In this document: in pieces, positions 50,179 through 58,249 of the stretch
Numbering within the stretch: the stretch's first letter is position 1
Layout: every line of letters starts with the position of its first letter
DNA from: VXRD01 sp965242535
GTDB taxonomy: Bacteria > Latescibacterota > UBA2968
Assembly (NCBI GenBank): GCA_965242535.1
Contig: OZ251458.1
Coordinates: 3,968,001 to 4,032,000, forward strand
Direction of reading: 5' to 3'
DNA length: 64,000 nt
The notes under the pieces: model-generated
Databases searched by the model: none
The model's input: only the letters and a program-made list of their open reading frames with translations
What the model was told of the DNA's origin: nothing
Made by a program: the position numbers and the translations under genes

Positions 50179-51255
50179 ATGAAAACCTACCGTGCAGCGT
50201 TGATTGGGTGCAGTCGGATGGGCGCGTTTATCGACAATGAGGTCGATCACACGCGGGCGTATTCCCACGCGGCGGGGTACGAGGCGTGCGAGCGCACGGA
50301 CTTGGTCGCGTGTTCGGATTTGCGCGAAGACGTGATGGCGCGAACAGGCGAGCGGTATGGCATTCCAAAAGCGCGGCAATACGCGGATTACCGGGTGCTC
50401 ATCAACGCGGAAAAACCCGATATCATAAGCGTGGCGACGCAACCCGAACAACGCGCGGAAATCGCGGTCTATGCCGCAGAGCATGGCATAAGGGCGATTT
50501 ACGCGGAAAAGGCCATGGCCGCGTCCATGCCCGATGCCGATGCGATGGTCGAGGCGTGCGAGCGCAATGGGGTGTTTTTCAACCTGGGCACCAATCGGCG
50601 GTGGGATCCGGGGTACGACCAGATGAAGGCGGTGATCCACAGCGGGCGCGTCGGGCAGTTGAAGTCGCTGATCATCCACCAGACGGGTTCGCTGTTCAAT
50701 TCGGCCAGCCACAGCTTTGATCTGCTCATGCGTCTCAACGACGACCATCCCGCGGCGTGGGTGCAAGCGCATCTCTCGCAGGGGGCAGATGCGATTGCGG
50801 GGCCTATCTTGAGTGCCGACCCGGTGGGGCACGGCATCATCCAATTTGAAAATGGGGTGACGGCTTATGCCCTCAATTCCGGGCGCGGTCTCGAAGTCGA
50901 AGCCGTGTGCGACTCGGGCATGGTCACCGGGTTGCAAAACGGGGCGGACTGGCAGGTGCGCGAAGCGGTCGGGCGCGATCATCGCGGGCGCAATGTGTTG
51001 GGATGGGGCGAATTTCCCAAAGTGGAACCGCAGAGTTCCACCGCGCGCCTCATCGAAGACTTGGTTCACGCACTCGACACGGGCGAACCGACGCGCTGCG
51101 GGGTGCGGCTGGCGTGCGCCAATCAGGAACTGATCTTCGCCTTTGTCGAATCGCATCAAAAAGGCGGCGCGCGAGTCGATCTGCCGCTGCGGGATTGCCC
51201 GTATCGCCTGGCGCGAGATTTCGCGCCGAGACAACCGAAGTACAAACGCGAATAG
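50179..51255 (+). CDS. Gfo/Idh/MocA-family oxidoreductase 2
   Basis: 358 residues. Nucleotide-binding ALIGCSRMGAFI at the start, AEKAMAASMPDAD near 110, and SASHSFDLLMRL in place of the substrate-binding His-Asp region. It is related to oxidoreductase 1 (both have the EKAMA variant and a DHTRAY- or HATQPY-like stretch after the first strand) and probably arose from it by duplication. ATG 50179 follows AGGAGAAA. Stop and next start are 11 bases apart. Likely works in the same sugar pathway, with NAD or NADP. Confidence 0.85.
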   Translation: MKTYRAALIGCSRMGAFIDNEVDHTRAYSHAAGYEACERTDLVACSDLREDVMARTGERYGIPKARQYADYRVLINAEKPDIISVATQPEQRAEIAVYAAEHGIRAIYAEKAMAASMPDADAMVEACERNGVFFNLGTNRRWDPGYDQMKAVIHSGRVGQLKSLIIHQTGSLFNSASHSFDLLMRLNDDHPAAWVQAHLSQGADAIAGPILSADPVGHGIIQFENGVTAYALNSGRGLEVEAVCDSGMVTGLQNGADWQVREAVGRDHRGRNVLGWGEFPKVEPQSSTARLIEDLVHALDTGEPTRCGVRLACANQELIFAFVESHQKGGARVDLPLRDCPYRLARDFAPRQPKYKRE

Positions 51256-51266
51256 AGGAGGATCTT

Positions 51267-52283
51267 GTGGAATACCGCGAGTTTGGACAGACCGGATTGA
51301 AGGTTTCGGCCATTGGGTTTGGATGCTGGGAATTGGGCGGCGGGTATGGCTCTTTTGACGATGCCGAGGTCGTCGCCGCGGTCAATCGCGCGATTGATTT
51401 GGGCATCAATTGCTTTGACACGGCGCAGGGCTATGGCAAGGGCGCGTCTGAACGCTTGCTCGCACGCGCATTGGGCCCCAGGCGCGACGACGTCATTTTG
51501 GTCACGAAATTCGGCATCGGCTACGAACGCGGTCGGGACAGCAGCAAAGAGAGGGTCCACCGGGCGATTGAGCAGAGTTTGGAAATGCTGAATACGGATT
51601 ACGTGGACGTGTATCTCGTGCATTGGCCCGACCGCGACACGCCCTTTGAAGAGACGATGGGCGCGTTGGACGAACTCGTCGAAGCCGGGAAAGCGCGCTT
51701 TGTGGGCCTGTCGAATTTTACGCCCCCGGAAATTGCGCGATGCATGGATGCGCGGCGCGTGGACGTGTTGCAATACGGCTGCAATTTGTTCGACCGCCGG
51801 CACATCCGATGGACGTTTCCCTACGCGCATGCCAACGACATCGGGGTGATGACGTACGGATCCCTGGCCTACGGCTTGCTCGCGGGCGCGTTCACAGAAG
51901 ACACGGTTTTTGAAGACAATGATTGGCGGCGCAGAGGCGGCAGCAACACGACCTTGCGCCTGTTTGAGCCGGGCGTGTTTCAGCGCAATGTCCGCGCCGT
52001 GGACGAGCTGAAGGAAATCGCCGCGGGCCTGGGCAAAAACCTGCCCCATGTCGCGCTGAACTGGGTGTTGTCGCAACCGGCGGTGAGCACCGCGCTGGTG
52101 GGGGCGCGCAAGCCGGGAGAAGTCGAAGACAACATGGGCGCGCTGGGGTGGACCTTGGATGAAGAGACCGAGCGGGCCATAGATCGGGTGTTTGCAAAAT
52201 ACGAAATCGACACGGCGCCCAATAAATGGGGCGAGACCGACGCCGAGTGGATGGACATCGATCCGGCCGAATGGACGGGATGA
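51267..52283 (+). CDS. Aldo/keto reductase
   Basis: 338 residues, TIM-barrel reductase. Catalytic tetrad can be placed: Asp in NCFDTAQGYG, Tyr in QGYGKGASE, Lys in LVTKFGIGYE and His in YLVHWPDRDTP. VGLSNFTPPEI and STALVGARKPGEVEDN are family signatures of NAD(P)H binding. Start GTG 51267, GAGGAGG 5 bases upstream; the frame remains open upstream into the previous gene, which is not used. It follows two Gfo/Idh/MocA dehydrogenases in one operon and should interconvert an aldehyde or keto sugar with its alcohol. Confidence 0.88.
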   Translation: MEYREFGQTGLKVSAIGFGCWELGGGYGSFDDAEVVAAVNRAIDLGINCFDTAQGYGKGASERLLARALGPRRDDVILVTKFGIGYERGRDSSKERVHRAIEQSLEMLNTDYVDVYLVHWPDRDTPFEETMGALDELVEAGKARFVGLSNFTPPEIARCMDARRVDVLQYGCNLFDRRHIRWTFPYAHANDIGVMTYGSLAYGLLAGAFTEDTVFEDNDWRRRGGSNTTLRLFEPGVFQRNVRAVDELKEIAAGLGKNLPHVALNWVLSQPAVSTALVGARKPGEVEDNMGALGWTLDEETERAIDRVFAKYEIDTAPNKWGETDAEWMDIDPAEWTG

Positions 52284-52293
52284 GGAGGAGACC

Positions 52294-52505
52294 ATGTTGC
52301 GCGTTGGCGTCGTTGGATGTGGCAGCCGAGGCAGGGGGCACATCCAAATTTTGAATGGCTTTGAAGATGTGCATCTCGCGGCGGTCTGCGATCCCATTGC
52401 CGCGATCCGCGGGCCCGTCTGCGAACGATACGGCATTGAAGGGCAATACGGCGATGTGCCCGAATTGCTCGATGGCGAAACGCTGGACGCGGTTTTTAAT
52501 GGTAA
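52294..52505 (+). pseudogene. Truncated Gfo/Idh/MocA oxidoreductase 3
   Basis: Starts well (ATG 52294 after GAGGAGGAG), reads LRVGVVGCGSRGRGHIQIL and ELLDGETLDAVF, and then stops being recognisable at about 52505. Beyond it the open frame runs antisense through the sulfatase gene. Only the first 70 residues of the Rossmann domain remain, without the EKP motif or the catalytic domain. A rearrangement has replaced the rest by the sulfatase locus. The gap 52506-52547 holds no other gene. Confidence 0.85.
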
Positions 52506-52547
52506 AAAACGGGGGACTCCATCCCTGTACGACATTGCAATCTGCCT

Positions 52548-53966
52548 TCACCCCTCCCAAACCGGCAACGTCGCCGCAGTCGGCCCGGATTGCGCGATGA
52601 GGCGTTCGCCATCCGTAAAGCCCTCGGGCCGGCCGCGGAGTTCGGCGATGAGTCGGGATCGCCACACGGCGATTTCCTCGGCCCACTTGGGATCCTCGGC
52701 GAGATTCGTCATTTCCCGGGGATCATTTTCAACGTCGAAAAAGAGCTCGCGGTCCTGCCCCGGTAGCCAGATGTATTTGCGTTTGCCATCCGTCGCGTAT
52801 TGCATGCCGCTGTTCGACGTGGGCACATTGGCGCATTCGCCGTGGACGTACTCGCGCCATTCGGCTTGCGGATCGCGGATGATGGGCAACGCGCTCTGCC
52901 CATCCACCGTATCGGGAATCGGAACGCCGACCGCGTCGAGCAAGGTGGGCATAATGTCCATCAGTTCGACGGGGCGGTCGATCACGCGCGCTTGGGGCAG
53001 GCCCAAGTGATTGGGGAATTTCATCAGCAGGGGCACGCGGGCAGACGGCTCAAAGGGGTTGCGCTTGCGGAGCCACTGGTGGTCGCCGAGCATCTCCCCG
53101 TGGTCAGACGCGAAAACCACGATGGTATTTTGGGGCAACACGCGATTGCTCACCAACCGAGCGATCTGGTGGTCGATGTGTTCAATGCAGCCGTAATACC
53201 CCGCGCGCGTGGCTTTCATCACCGGCGGATCCAGGCACAGCCGCCAGCACTCGGGTTGCAACCCGCGCACGGGGCCGTAGAAAACTCGCGCCCAATCGCC
53301 CACATAAGGCTCGGGCAAATCCATCGCCATATACTTGTCGAAGTAATGCGCGGGCGGGGTGACCGGCTGGTGTGGGTGGATGAAATTCACCGCGAGGAAC
53401 CACGGCTGGTCGCCGGTTTGCGCGTCGATGAACTCGAGTCCCTTTTGCACGCACCAGTTGGTAAAATGCAGGTGTTCGTCCAAGTGCCACGGCCGTCCTG
53501 GAAACCCATTGCTAGGCATGCCGTGGGCATCGGAAGCGCGGTGCCACGGCGCGCCGTTTTCGCGCACGTACTTTTGATAATCGTTGTCCACGCCCGAGAT
53601 GGGGCTGTCCGCCCATTCCGCGGTGTCAAAGCCGAGTTCGGTCGCGGGCGGCCCCCAATGCGCCTTGCCCGAAAGATGCGTGCGGTACCCCGCGTCGCGC
53701 AACACCCCCGGCAAAGTCGGCCAGGGGAGGGGCGCGTTCGACGCGTTTTGGAGCGCGCCGTGGTTGCTCGGCTTGCGGCCCGTGATCACCGTGCGCCGCG
53801 CGGGCACGCAGACCGGGCACGCCGAATACGCATGGCGAAAGCGCACGCCGGACGCGGCCATGTAGTCGAGATTGGGCGTTTGCAACGCGGGATGATCCTC
53901 GATGCCCAAGCAATCCCCGCGCTGCTGGTCGGTCATAATGAGCAAGATATTCGGCTTATCAGCCAT
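52548..53966 (-). CDS. Sulfatase (formylglycine-dependent arylsulfatase family)
   Basis: 472 residues. The modification motif CxPxR is CVPAR in ACPVCVPARRTVITG near residue 53, where Cys becomes formylglycine through a sulfatase-modifying factor. The metal site begins with NILLIMTDQQRGDCLG, and VVFASDHGEMLGDHQWLRKR gives the second metal DHG. It hydrolyses sulfate esters, here likely from sulfated glycans. There is no signal peptide from ATG 53966, so export is uncertain. That ATG follows GAGGAGT and overlaps the trmH stop by 8 bases, so the two are co-translated. Its 3' end meets the truncated oxidoreductase. Confidence 0.9.
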   Translation of the reverse strand: MADKPNILLIMTDQQRGDCLGIEDHPALQTPNLDYMAASGVRFRHAYSACPVCVPARRTVITGRKPSNHGALQNASNAPLPWPTLPGVLRDAGYRTHLSGKAHWGPPATELGFDTAEWADSPISGVDNDYQKYVRENGAPWHRASDAHGMPSNGFPGRPWHLDEHLHFTNWCVQKGLEFIDAQTGDQPWFLAVNFIHPHQPVTPPAHYFDKYMAMDLPEPYVGDWARVFYGPVRGLQPECWRLCLDPPVMKATRAGYYGCIEHIDHQIARLVSNRVLPQNTIVVFASDHGEMLGDHQWLRKRNPFEPSARVPLLMKFPNHLGLPQARVIDRPVELMDIMPTLLDAVGVPIPDTVDGQSALPIIRDPQAEWREYVHGECANVPTSNSGMQYATDGKRKYIWLPGQDRELFFDVENDPREMTNLAEDPKWAEEIAVWRSRLIAELRGRPEGFTDGERLIAQSGPTAATLPVWEG

Positions 53967-54678
53967 TGGAAACTCCTCGTGTGAGATGGTGAATGCAAAT
54001 CGCAGCGGCCGCCGACACATTCAAAGACGCGATGGCCCCGCGCGGCGCGATGCGGCAAACCGCGTCGCACTTGTCCCGGGTGAGGCGGCGCATGCCGGTC
54101 TCCTCATTGCCGAACACGAGTACCCACGCGCGGTCCGCCGAAATCGCGGTCAAATCGTCTGGCGCGTCCTCCGCCGTGCCGAGGATCCAAAGCCCCGCGT
54201 CTTTGGCAACATCCAAGGCGCGGCTGAGATTGGTTTGAATGGAGAACGGGACGTGTTCGATCCCCCCGGAAGCCACGTCATAAGCCGCAGACGTCAGCGG
54301 CGCGGATCGGCTTCGGGTGAGCAGAATGCCGCGAACCCCAAAAAAGGCCGCCGTGCGAAAAACCGCGCCCAAATTTTGCGGATCCCGAACCGTGTCGAGG
54401 GCCACATACACGCCCGTGCCATGGGCGAACAACTCGCCGAGGGCGCAACCGGGACGCGCTTTGACCGCGGCCTCTCCCATGCGTCCGCCGTGCGACCGAT
54501 TCTGCCGCGCTGTCCCCTGTCCGAAACGCAAACGCGCCCCGATCTCCTCGGCCCGTTCCCGCACGGCTCGCCACGCATTCCCCGCGCGGGCGGATGGCAA
54601 CCGAATCTCGATCACATCTCGCGGTCGTTTTTCGAGAACGGCGAGAATGCTATGCGGATTTTTGAGGTAAATGGGCAT
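53959..54678 (-). CDS. TrmH/SpoU-family RNA 2'-O-methyltransferase (RlmB-like)
   Basis: 239 residues; knotted SPOUT enzyme that uses SAM to methylate ribose in rRNA or tRNA. The N-terminal substrate-binding part (LKNPHSILAVLEKRPRDV) is followed by the catalytic domain: ALDTVRDPQNLGAVFRTA with the Asn-Arg catalytic pair, LVFGNEETGM, and IAPRGAIASLNVSAAAAI, which is the C-terminal knot motif. It lies 3 bases downstream of the DUF2231 gene and overlaps the sulfatase start. Methylation target, for example 23S G2251 as in RlmB, cannot be decided from sequence. Confidence 0.9.
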   Translation of the reverse strand: MPIYLKNPHSILAVLEKRPRDVIEIRLPSARAGNAWRAVRERAEEIGARLRFGQGTARQNRSHGGRMGEAAVKARPGCALGELFAHGTGVYVALDTVRDPQNLGAVFRTAAFFGVRGILLTRSRSAPLTSAAYDVASGGIEHVPFSIQTNLSRALDVAKDAGLWILGTAEDAPDDLTAISADRAWVLVFGNEETGMRRLTRDKCDAVCRIAPRGAIASLNVSAAAAICIHHLTRGVSNG

Positions 54679-54681
54679 GTC

Positions 54682-55167
54682 TCATCGACCTTCAAACGCA
54701 TCGCTCTGCGGAACGCGCTTTTCCACTTTGATCTGCGAAGTCACGGATTCGGTGCCCGCGCCGTAGCGATAAACCAGATGCCCCCCCGTGTATCCCGCCG
54801 CAGCGATGAGGCCCGCCGTGACCAGCGCAAACGCGAGATACACATAGCGAATCATCCCGATAAATCGCTTTTTTAAGGTGAAATGCGTGCGTACCAGCGC
54901 GAGCCCAACCGCGAGGAGCGTCGCGGCGGTTCCGAGTTTGTCGTGCTCGTCCAAATCCGCGGCAATGCGGTCGATGTGTTGCGCGAGTTCGCCCGCCTGC
55001 TCTCCGGTGAGCGCGACGGGAATCGCGCTCAATGCACCGAGGGAAAAGAGCAGATAGCCCGTTTGCAAAAAAAAGTCGCGCCGCATGGCGATTCCAATGG
55101 CATCGCAGGCAACGCCGACGAGCAACAGCGCGATGGGAAAGTGGGCGATGAGGGGATGGATATCCAT
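54682..55167 (-). CDS. DUF2231 membrane protein
   Basis: 161 residues with four hydrophobic segments. The family signature is plain: MDIHPLIAHFPIALLLVGV at the start, LTGEQAGE after the second segment, and GGHLVYRYGAG near the end. The His residues in the HPLIAHF and GGHLVY parts could bind haem or metal, as suggested for this family. Inner membrane. First gene of a three-gene minus-strand operon with trmH and the sulfatase; why these are together is unclear. No good ribosome site lies before ATG 55167. Confidence 0.82.
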   Translation of the reverse strand: MDIHPLIAHFPIALLLVGVACDAIGIAMRRDFFLQTGYLLFSLGALSAIPVALTGEQAGELAQHIDRIAADLDEHDKLGTAATLLAVGLALVRTHFTLKKRFIGMIRYVYLAFALVTAGLIAAAGYTGGHLVYRYGAGTESVTSQIKVEKRVPQSDAFEGR

Positions 55168-55239
55168 AAGGGAGATACGCTCTTAAAGGTCGAGGATGGA
55201 AAGGCAGGAGCATTTGTACCAACTCATTCATTATCGGGA

Positions 55240-55764
55240 TCGCGTTGCCGTTCCACCGTCCTTCAGAGAAGCCATCGCCAAACAGGCAATCCCAAAAGAC
55301 CATCAACGAAAGCCATCAAGCACAGCGCGCAAGTCCGTTTTGCAACCCACTGCTATTATGCAACCCACCTCGCAGGCCAACGCATGTCGTGCGATTACAA
55401 AAGCGCTTTGCGCTGTGCAAGCCCCTCGGCGCATGAGAGCGGCATTTTTTGCCTACTTTTTGTTGCTGTTGACAAAAAGTAGGTCGCCGAAGGCATCAAA
55501 GGCAACCCACGATGCTTTAGAAGCCATCTAAAAATTATCGGGACCTACCCCCCTGGCCCCCCTTCCTGCGAGGAAGGGGGGAATCAAGGCATCCTATTTT
55601 CGCGGTCTGTACGGTTTTGACCTGCGAAAAGCGAATGCTTTTGCGACGATCTCAATGGCGGTCCGAGTTTTTAGATGGCTTCTTAGGACCAAACGCTTTA
55701 GACAAGCGAGCCACGTCGGTGCGGGTTGGTGCGTATCAAAATTGAGAATAACTTAATTTACAGA
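55240..55764 (-). mobile_element. MITE-like repeat, copy 5, reverse orientation, with nested insertion
   Basis: The right edge is TTAATTTACAGA (ending 55764). The left edge has no inverted end but the GTTCCACCGTCCTTC terminus shared with copy 1. The interior matches the other copies and is interrupted at 55520 by a second, unrelated small element. No gene is seen in 55168-55867. Confidence 0.82.
55520..55682. mobile_element. Second MITE type, 163 bp, inserted in MITE copy 5
   Basis: Perfect 15-bp ends GAAGCCATCTAAAAA and TTTTTAGATGGCTTC, with a TTA duplicated on both sides (55517-55519 and 55683-55685). Removing element and one TTA restores the GCTTTAGGACCAAA sequence of the other copies. 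A strong inner hairpin, CCCCCTTCCT / AGGAAGGGGG, is present. Non-coding. Confidence 0.9.
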
Positions 55765-55867
55765 GTAATTAGTTGGTACAAATGGCCCCCTGTCGGCTGA
55801 TTCTATGGGCAGGCGAGACACGGAGATAAACGGGCGTTATGTGCGAATACATTTGGCGATCCCCGAT

Positions 55868-56449
55868 TTATTGCGGGCGCGAATCCGGGGGCAAAGGCTC
55901 TGCATAGCGCGGCGCGGCGATGGGTTGGCCCGGCCAGGCGCCCTCTAAGAAGGTGATGCTGTTGTAGAAATCGTCCAGCGCGATAAACTTTCCATTTTGC
56001 TCTGCCCATTCGCGCATCCGGCGATTGCAACTGTGACGCCACGACAGCACCTCTATGTCCCAGCCCCTGCGATGCATGCGTTCCAAATCGGCGTGAAATC
56101 CGACGCCATCGGCAAATCCGCTGCCGTCACCCGTGAGCAAGACGGCGATCCCAGGCGCGCCGTTGTAATCGACTGCATCGCGCAGCATAAAGGTTTGCAG
56201 GAGCTGATCCACCAAACGCACCTCGACATCTTCGTTCTCCAAGCGGTTCCAAACCTGGCGCAACTCTGGCGGAATGGAGCCAACGGCGATGGCCCGCTCA
56301 ATTGACCGACCCGCATGTGCCAGCGCGAGGAGATTGCGAAAATGAATCCGCACCCGCGAGCGCGTTTCTTCGCCTTCGCGCTCGACAGCGGCCTCTTGCG
56401 CGCTGATGAAGATATTGGAATTATCCCAATAGATGAAAACTTGCTTCAC
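55868..56449 (-). CDS. NYN-domain ribonuclease-like protein
   Basis: 193 residues, PIN-like NYN fold. Acidic active-site residues are recognisable: YWDNSNIF (Asp and Asn near residue 9), DQLLQTFMLRDAVDYN with Asp near 90, and LLTGDGSGFADGV, giving the final Asp of the site. The family cuts RNA; bacterial members sit in varied contexts. GTG 56449 is used because AGGAGG is 9 bases upstream. The C-terminal 20 residues are Pro-rich and disordered. The neighbouring PhoD gene starts on the same strand upstream, 36 bases away, so the two may be co-transcribed. Confidence 0.8.
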   Translation of the reverse strand: MKQVFIYWDNSNIFISAQEAAVEREGEETRSRVRIHFRNLLALAHAGRSIERAIAVGSIPPELRQVWNRLENEDVEVRLVDQLLQTFMLRDAVDYNGAPGIAVLLTGDGSGFADGVGFHADLERMHRRGWDIEVLSWRHSCNRRMREWAEQNGKFIALDDFYNSITFLEGAWPGQPIAAPRYAEPLPPDSRPQ

Positions 56450-56485
56450 GATTCGATCCTCCTGAAAAACGACAAAAGACCCTTT

Positions 56486-57826
56486 TTATTTTTTGGCTTC
56501 GGGCATGAGATCCCGCTCGGTTAATTGGCGGTGGATTTGCACCGTGCCCTTTTCGTCTATGATTTGAAGGGCGACGCTGCGCTCGCCTTTTTTGCCCGAA
56601 AAATAGAGGGCGCCAAAGTTGTATCCTCGGAATAATTTGCCAGCGGATTGGTGGTGGCCGCCCGACCCTTGAGACGCATTGAGCGCGATAGGCTCTTTTC
56701 GCACGCCCGAGTTGGAACTGAGCAACTCGTAGAGGGGGTACGCATCGCCCGGGCGATGGAGCCGATTCAAGGTGCCTACGTGCCAATCGCCCGCGAGAAA
56801 CAAGACCCCTGAAATTCGTTCGCCAAACATCCATTTGAGAAAGTCGTCGCGTTCCGTGCCCCAATTCGACCAGCGTTCCCCCCGCCCGGTCGTGACCGAG
56901 CTCCCGCCCTGTACGATGACCTTAAAGGTGGCCGTGCTCTGTTTGAGGCCGTTTTTGAGCCAATCCAACTGGGGTTGTCCGAACATCGTTTGCCGATTCT
57001 CGTCCTCGGCAGGATCGCGGTGGTAGCGGTTGTCGAGCATGAAAAACTCGACATCGGCGATCTCGAATGCGTAAAAGACGCCTTTTGTATCGGGCGTGCC
57101 CGCGCTCGGATTCGCCCAAAAATGGTTGTACATCTCGAGCGTTTCCCCGCGCCATCGAAACGTGCGATCCGAATTGTTGGGGCCGTAATCATGGTCGTCC
57201 CAAATGCCATAACTCGGCGTGGTCGCCATCAGTGTGCGAATGCCCGAAAGGTGGCGAACGCCGCGGTGATAGACAGCGATGGTTTCGCGCACGAGGTCTT
57301 CCCGATCGCCAAATTCCGCTTCTGGACTGGGCAGGTAATTGATGTCGCCGATATAGAGAAAGGCGGCCGGGCGATACTGGGCGGCCTTTTCCCAAATGGG
57401 CTGATGGGGAACCGTACTCGGGTTCATACACGATCCAAATGCCACCATGAAATTGACTTCCCGGTCATCTTCGGGCACGGTCGGAAACGTGTAAAATACC
57501 TGCGGCGTGAGCGGGCGCGCCGTGCGATTGTCCACCTGCACTTCGTAGTGTATTTGGGCATTGGGATTTAGCCCGGTGAGTTTGACGACGGCGGTGTGTG
57601 GCGCGTCTTTGCCCGTCATGGCATTGGCCGTGCCTTTTGCGAGCGGCTCGTTATTCGTCGCCATCCAATACGCGATTTGCACGTTTGCAGGGCCATCGGT
57701 TTCCACCCAGATGTGGGCTGAATTTGACGTGGTATGCCCAACCATTGGGCCGGCGATCAATTCGGCTGCCTGAATACAAGCGGCGATAAACAGGGGGCAG
57801 AGGATCGCGATCAGCGAGCGGATCAT
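56486..57826 (-). CDS. phoD: PhoD-like secreted alkaline phosphatase/phosphodiesterase
   Basis: 446 residues. A signal peptide (MIRSLIAILCPLFIAACIQA) is followed by a PhoD N-terminal fibronectin-like domain (SNSAHIWVETDGPANVQIAY) and the metallophosphatase core: AFGSCMNP, FLYIGDINY, GIWDDHDYGPNNSD, which gives the metal-binding Asp-His pair, and GVLFLAGDWHVG. PhoD enzymes use Ca and Fe to release phosphate from esters outside the cell. AAGGAG lies before ATG 57826. No Tat twin-arginine motif is present, so it would use the Sec route or a lipoprotein path (AAC near 17 resembles a lipobox). Confidence 0.87.
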   Translation of the reverse strand: MIRSLIAILCPLFIAACIQAAELIAGPMVGHTTSNSAHIWVETDGPANVQIAYWMATNNEPLAKGTANAMTGKDAPHTAVVKLTGLNPNAQIHYEVQVDNRTARPLTPQVFYTFPTVPEDDREVNFMVAFGSCMNPSTVPHQPIWEKAAQYRPAAFLYIGDINYLPSPEAEFGDREDLVRETIAVYHRGVRHLSGIRTLMATTPSYGIWDDHDYGPNNSDRTFRWRGETLEMYNHFWANPSAGTPDTKGVFYAFEIADVEFFMLDNRYHRDPAEDENRQTMFGQPQLDWLKNGLKQSTATFKVIVQGGSSVTTGRGERWSNWGTERDDFLKWMFGERISGVLFLAGDWHVGTLNRLHRPGDAYPLYELLSSNSGVRKEPIALNASQGSGGHHQSAGKLFRGYNFGALYFSGKKGERSVALQIIDEKGTVQIHRQLTERDLMPEAKK

Positions 57827-58127
57827 TTGAATCTCCTTATCGTTTGGGGTAAGTGGTCGCCGTTATCCGCGACACAGAAATTTGGAAAGCGGTTCAACGA
57901 TGGGATAATCCATGGCGATGGATGGGCATAAGATATACGGGAATGAGACGTGCGACAAGGAAGGTATGCATGGGTAATCGACCCAAGATTCCGTTTATGC
58001 ACCCGCACAATGCGGGAACGCATATCGAACCCTCTCGTATTGCCCGAGGTGGCTGATACGCCGACAAAAGCGCGGCGCGGGGTATGAAAGCGAGTCATCC
58101 GAGCCTGATGGCGATAAGCCGTTCCTC

Positions 58128-58153
58128 GTAGGGACAGGCCCCCGTGCCTGTCC
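58128..58153 (-). repeat. GC-rich hairpin repeat unit
   Basis: Reverse-orientation copy of GGACAGGC-loop-GCCTGTCC-CTAC. The remainder of 57827-58184 contains no gene; its first part should hold the phoD promoter. Confidence 0.75.
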
Positions 58154-58184
58154 GAATCCGTAATGCGTTGAGGTATTCCAATAT

Positions 58185-58217
58185 ACAAGAGCCGACGCAC
58201 TACGCGTCGGCTCTTGT
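58185..58217 (-). terminator. Strong terminator of the natAB operon
   Basis: ACAAGAGCCGACGC / GCGTCGGCTCTTGT, a perfect 14-bp stem with a 5-base loop, 33 bases after the natB stop. Confidence 0.85.
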
Positions 58218-58249
58218 GTATGATTGAGCGGAAGGATCGCGACCGCCAG

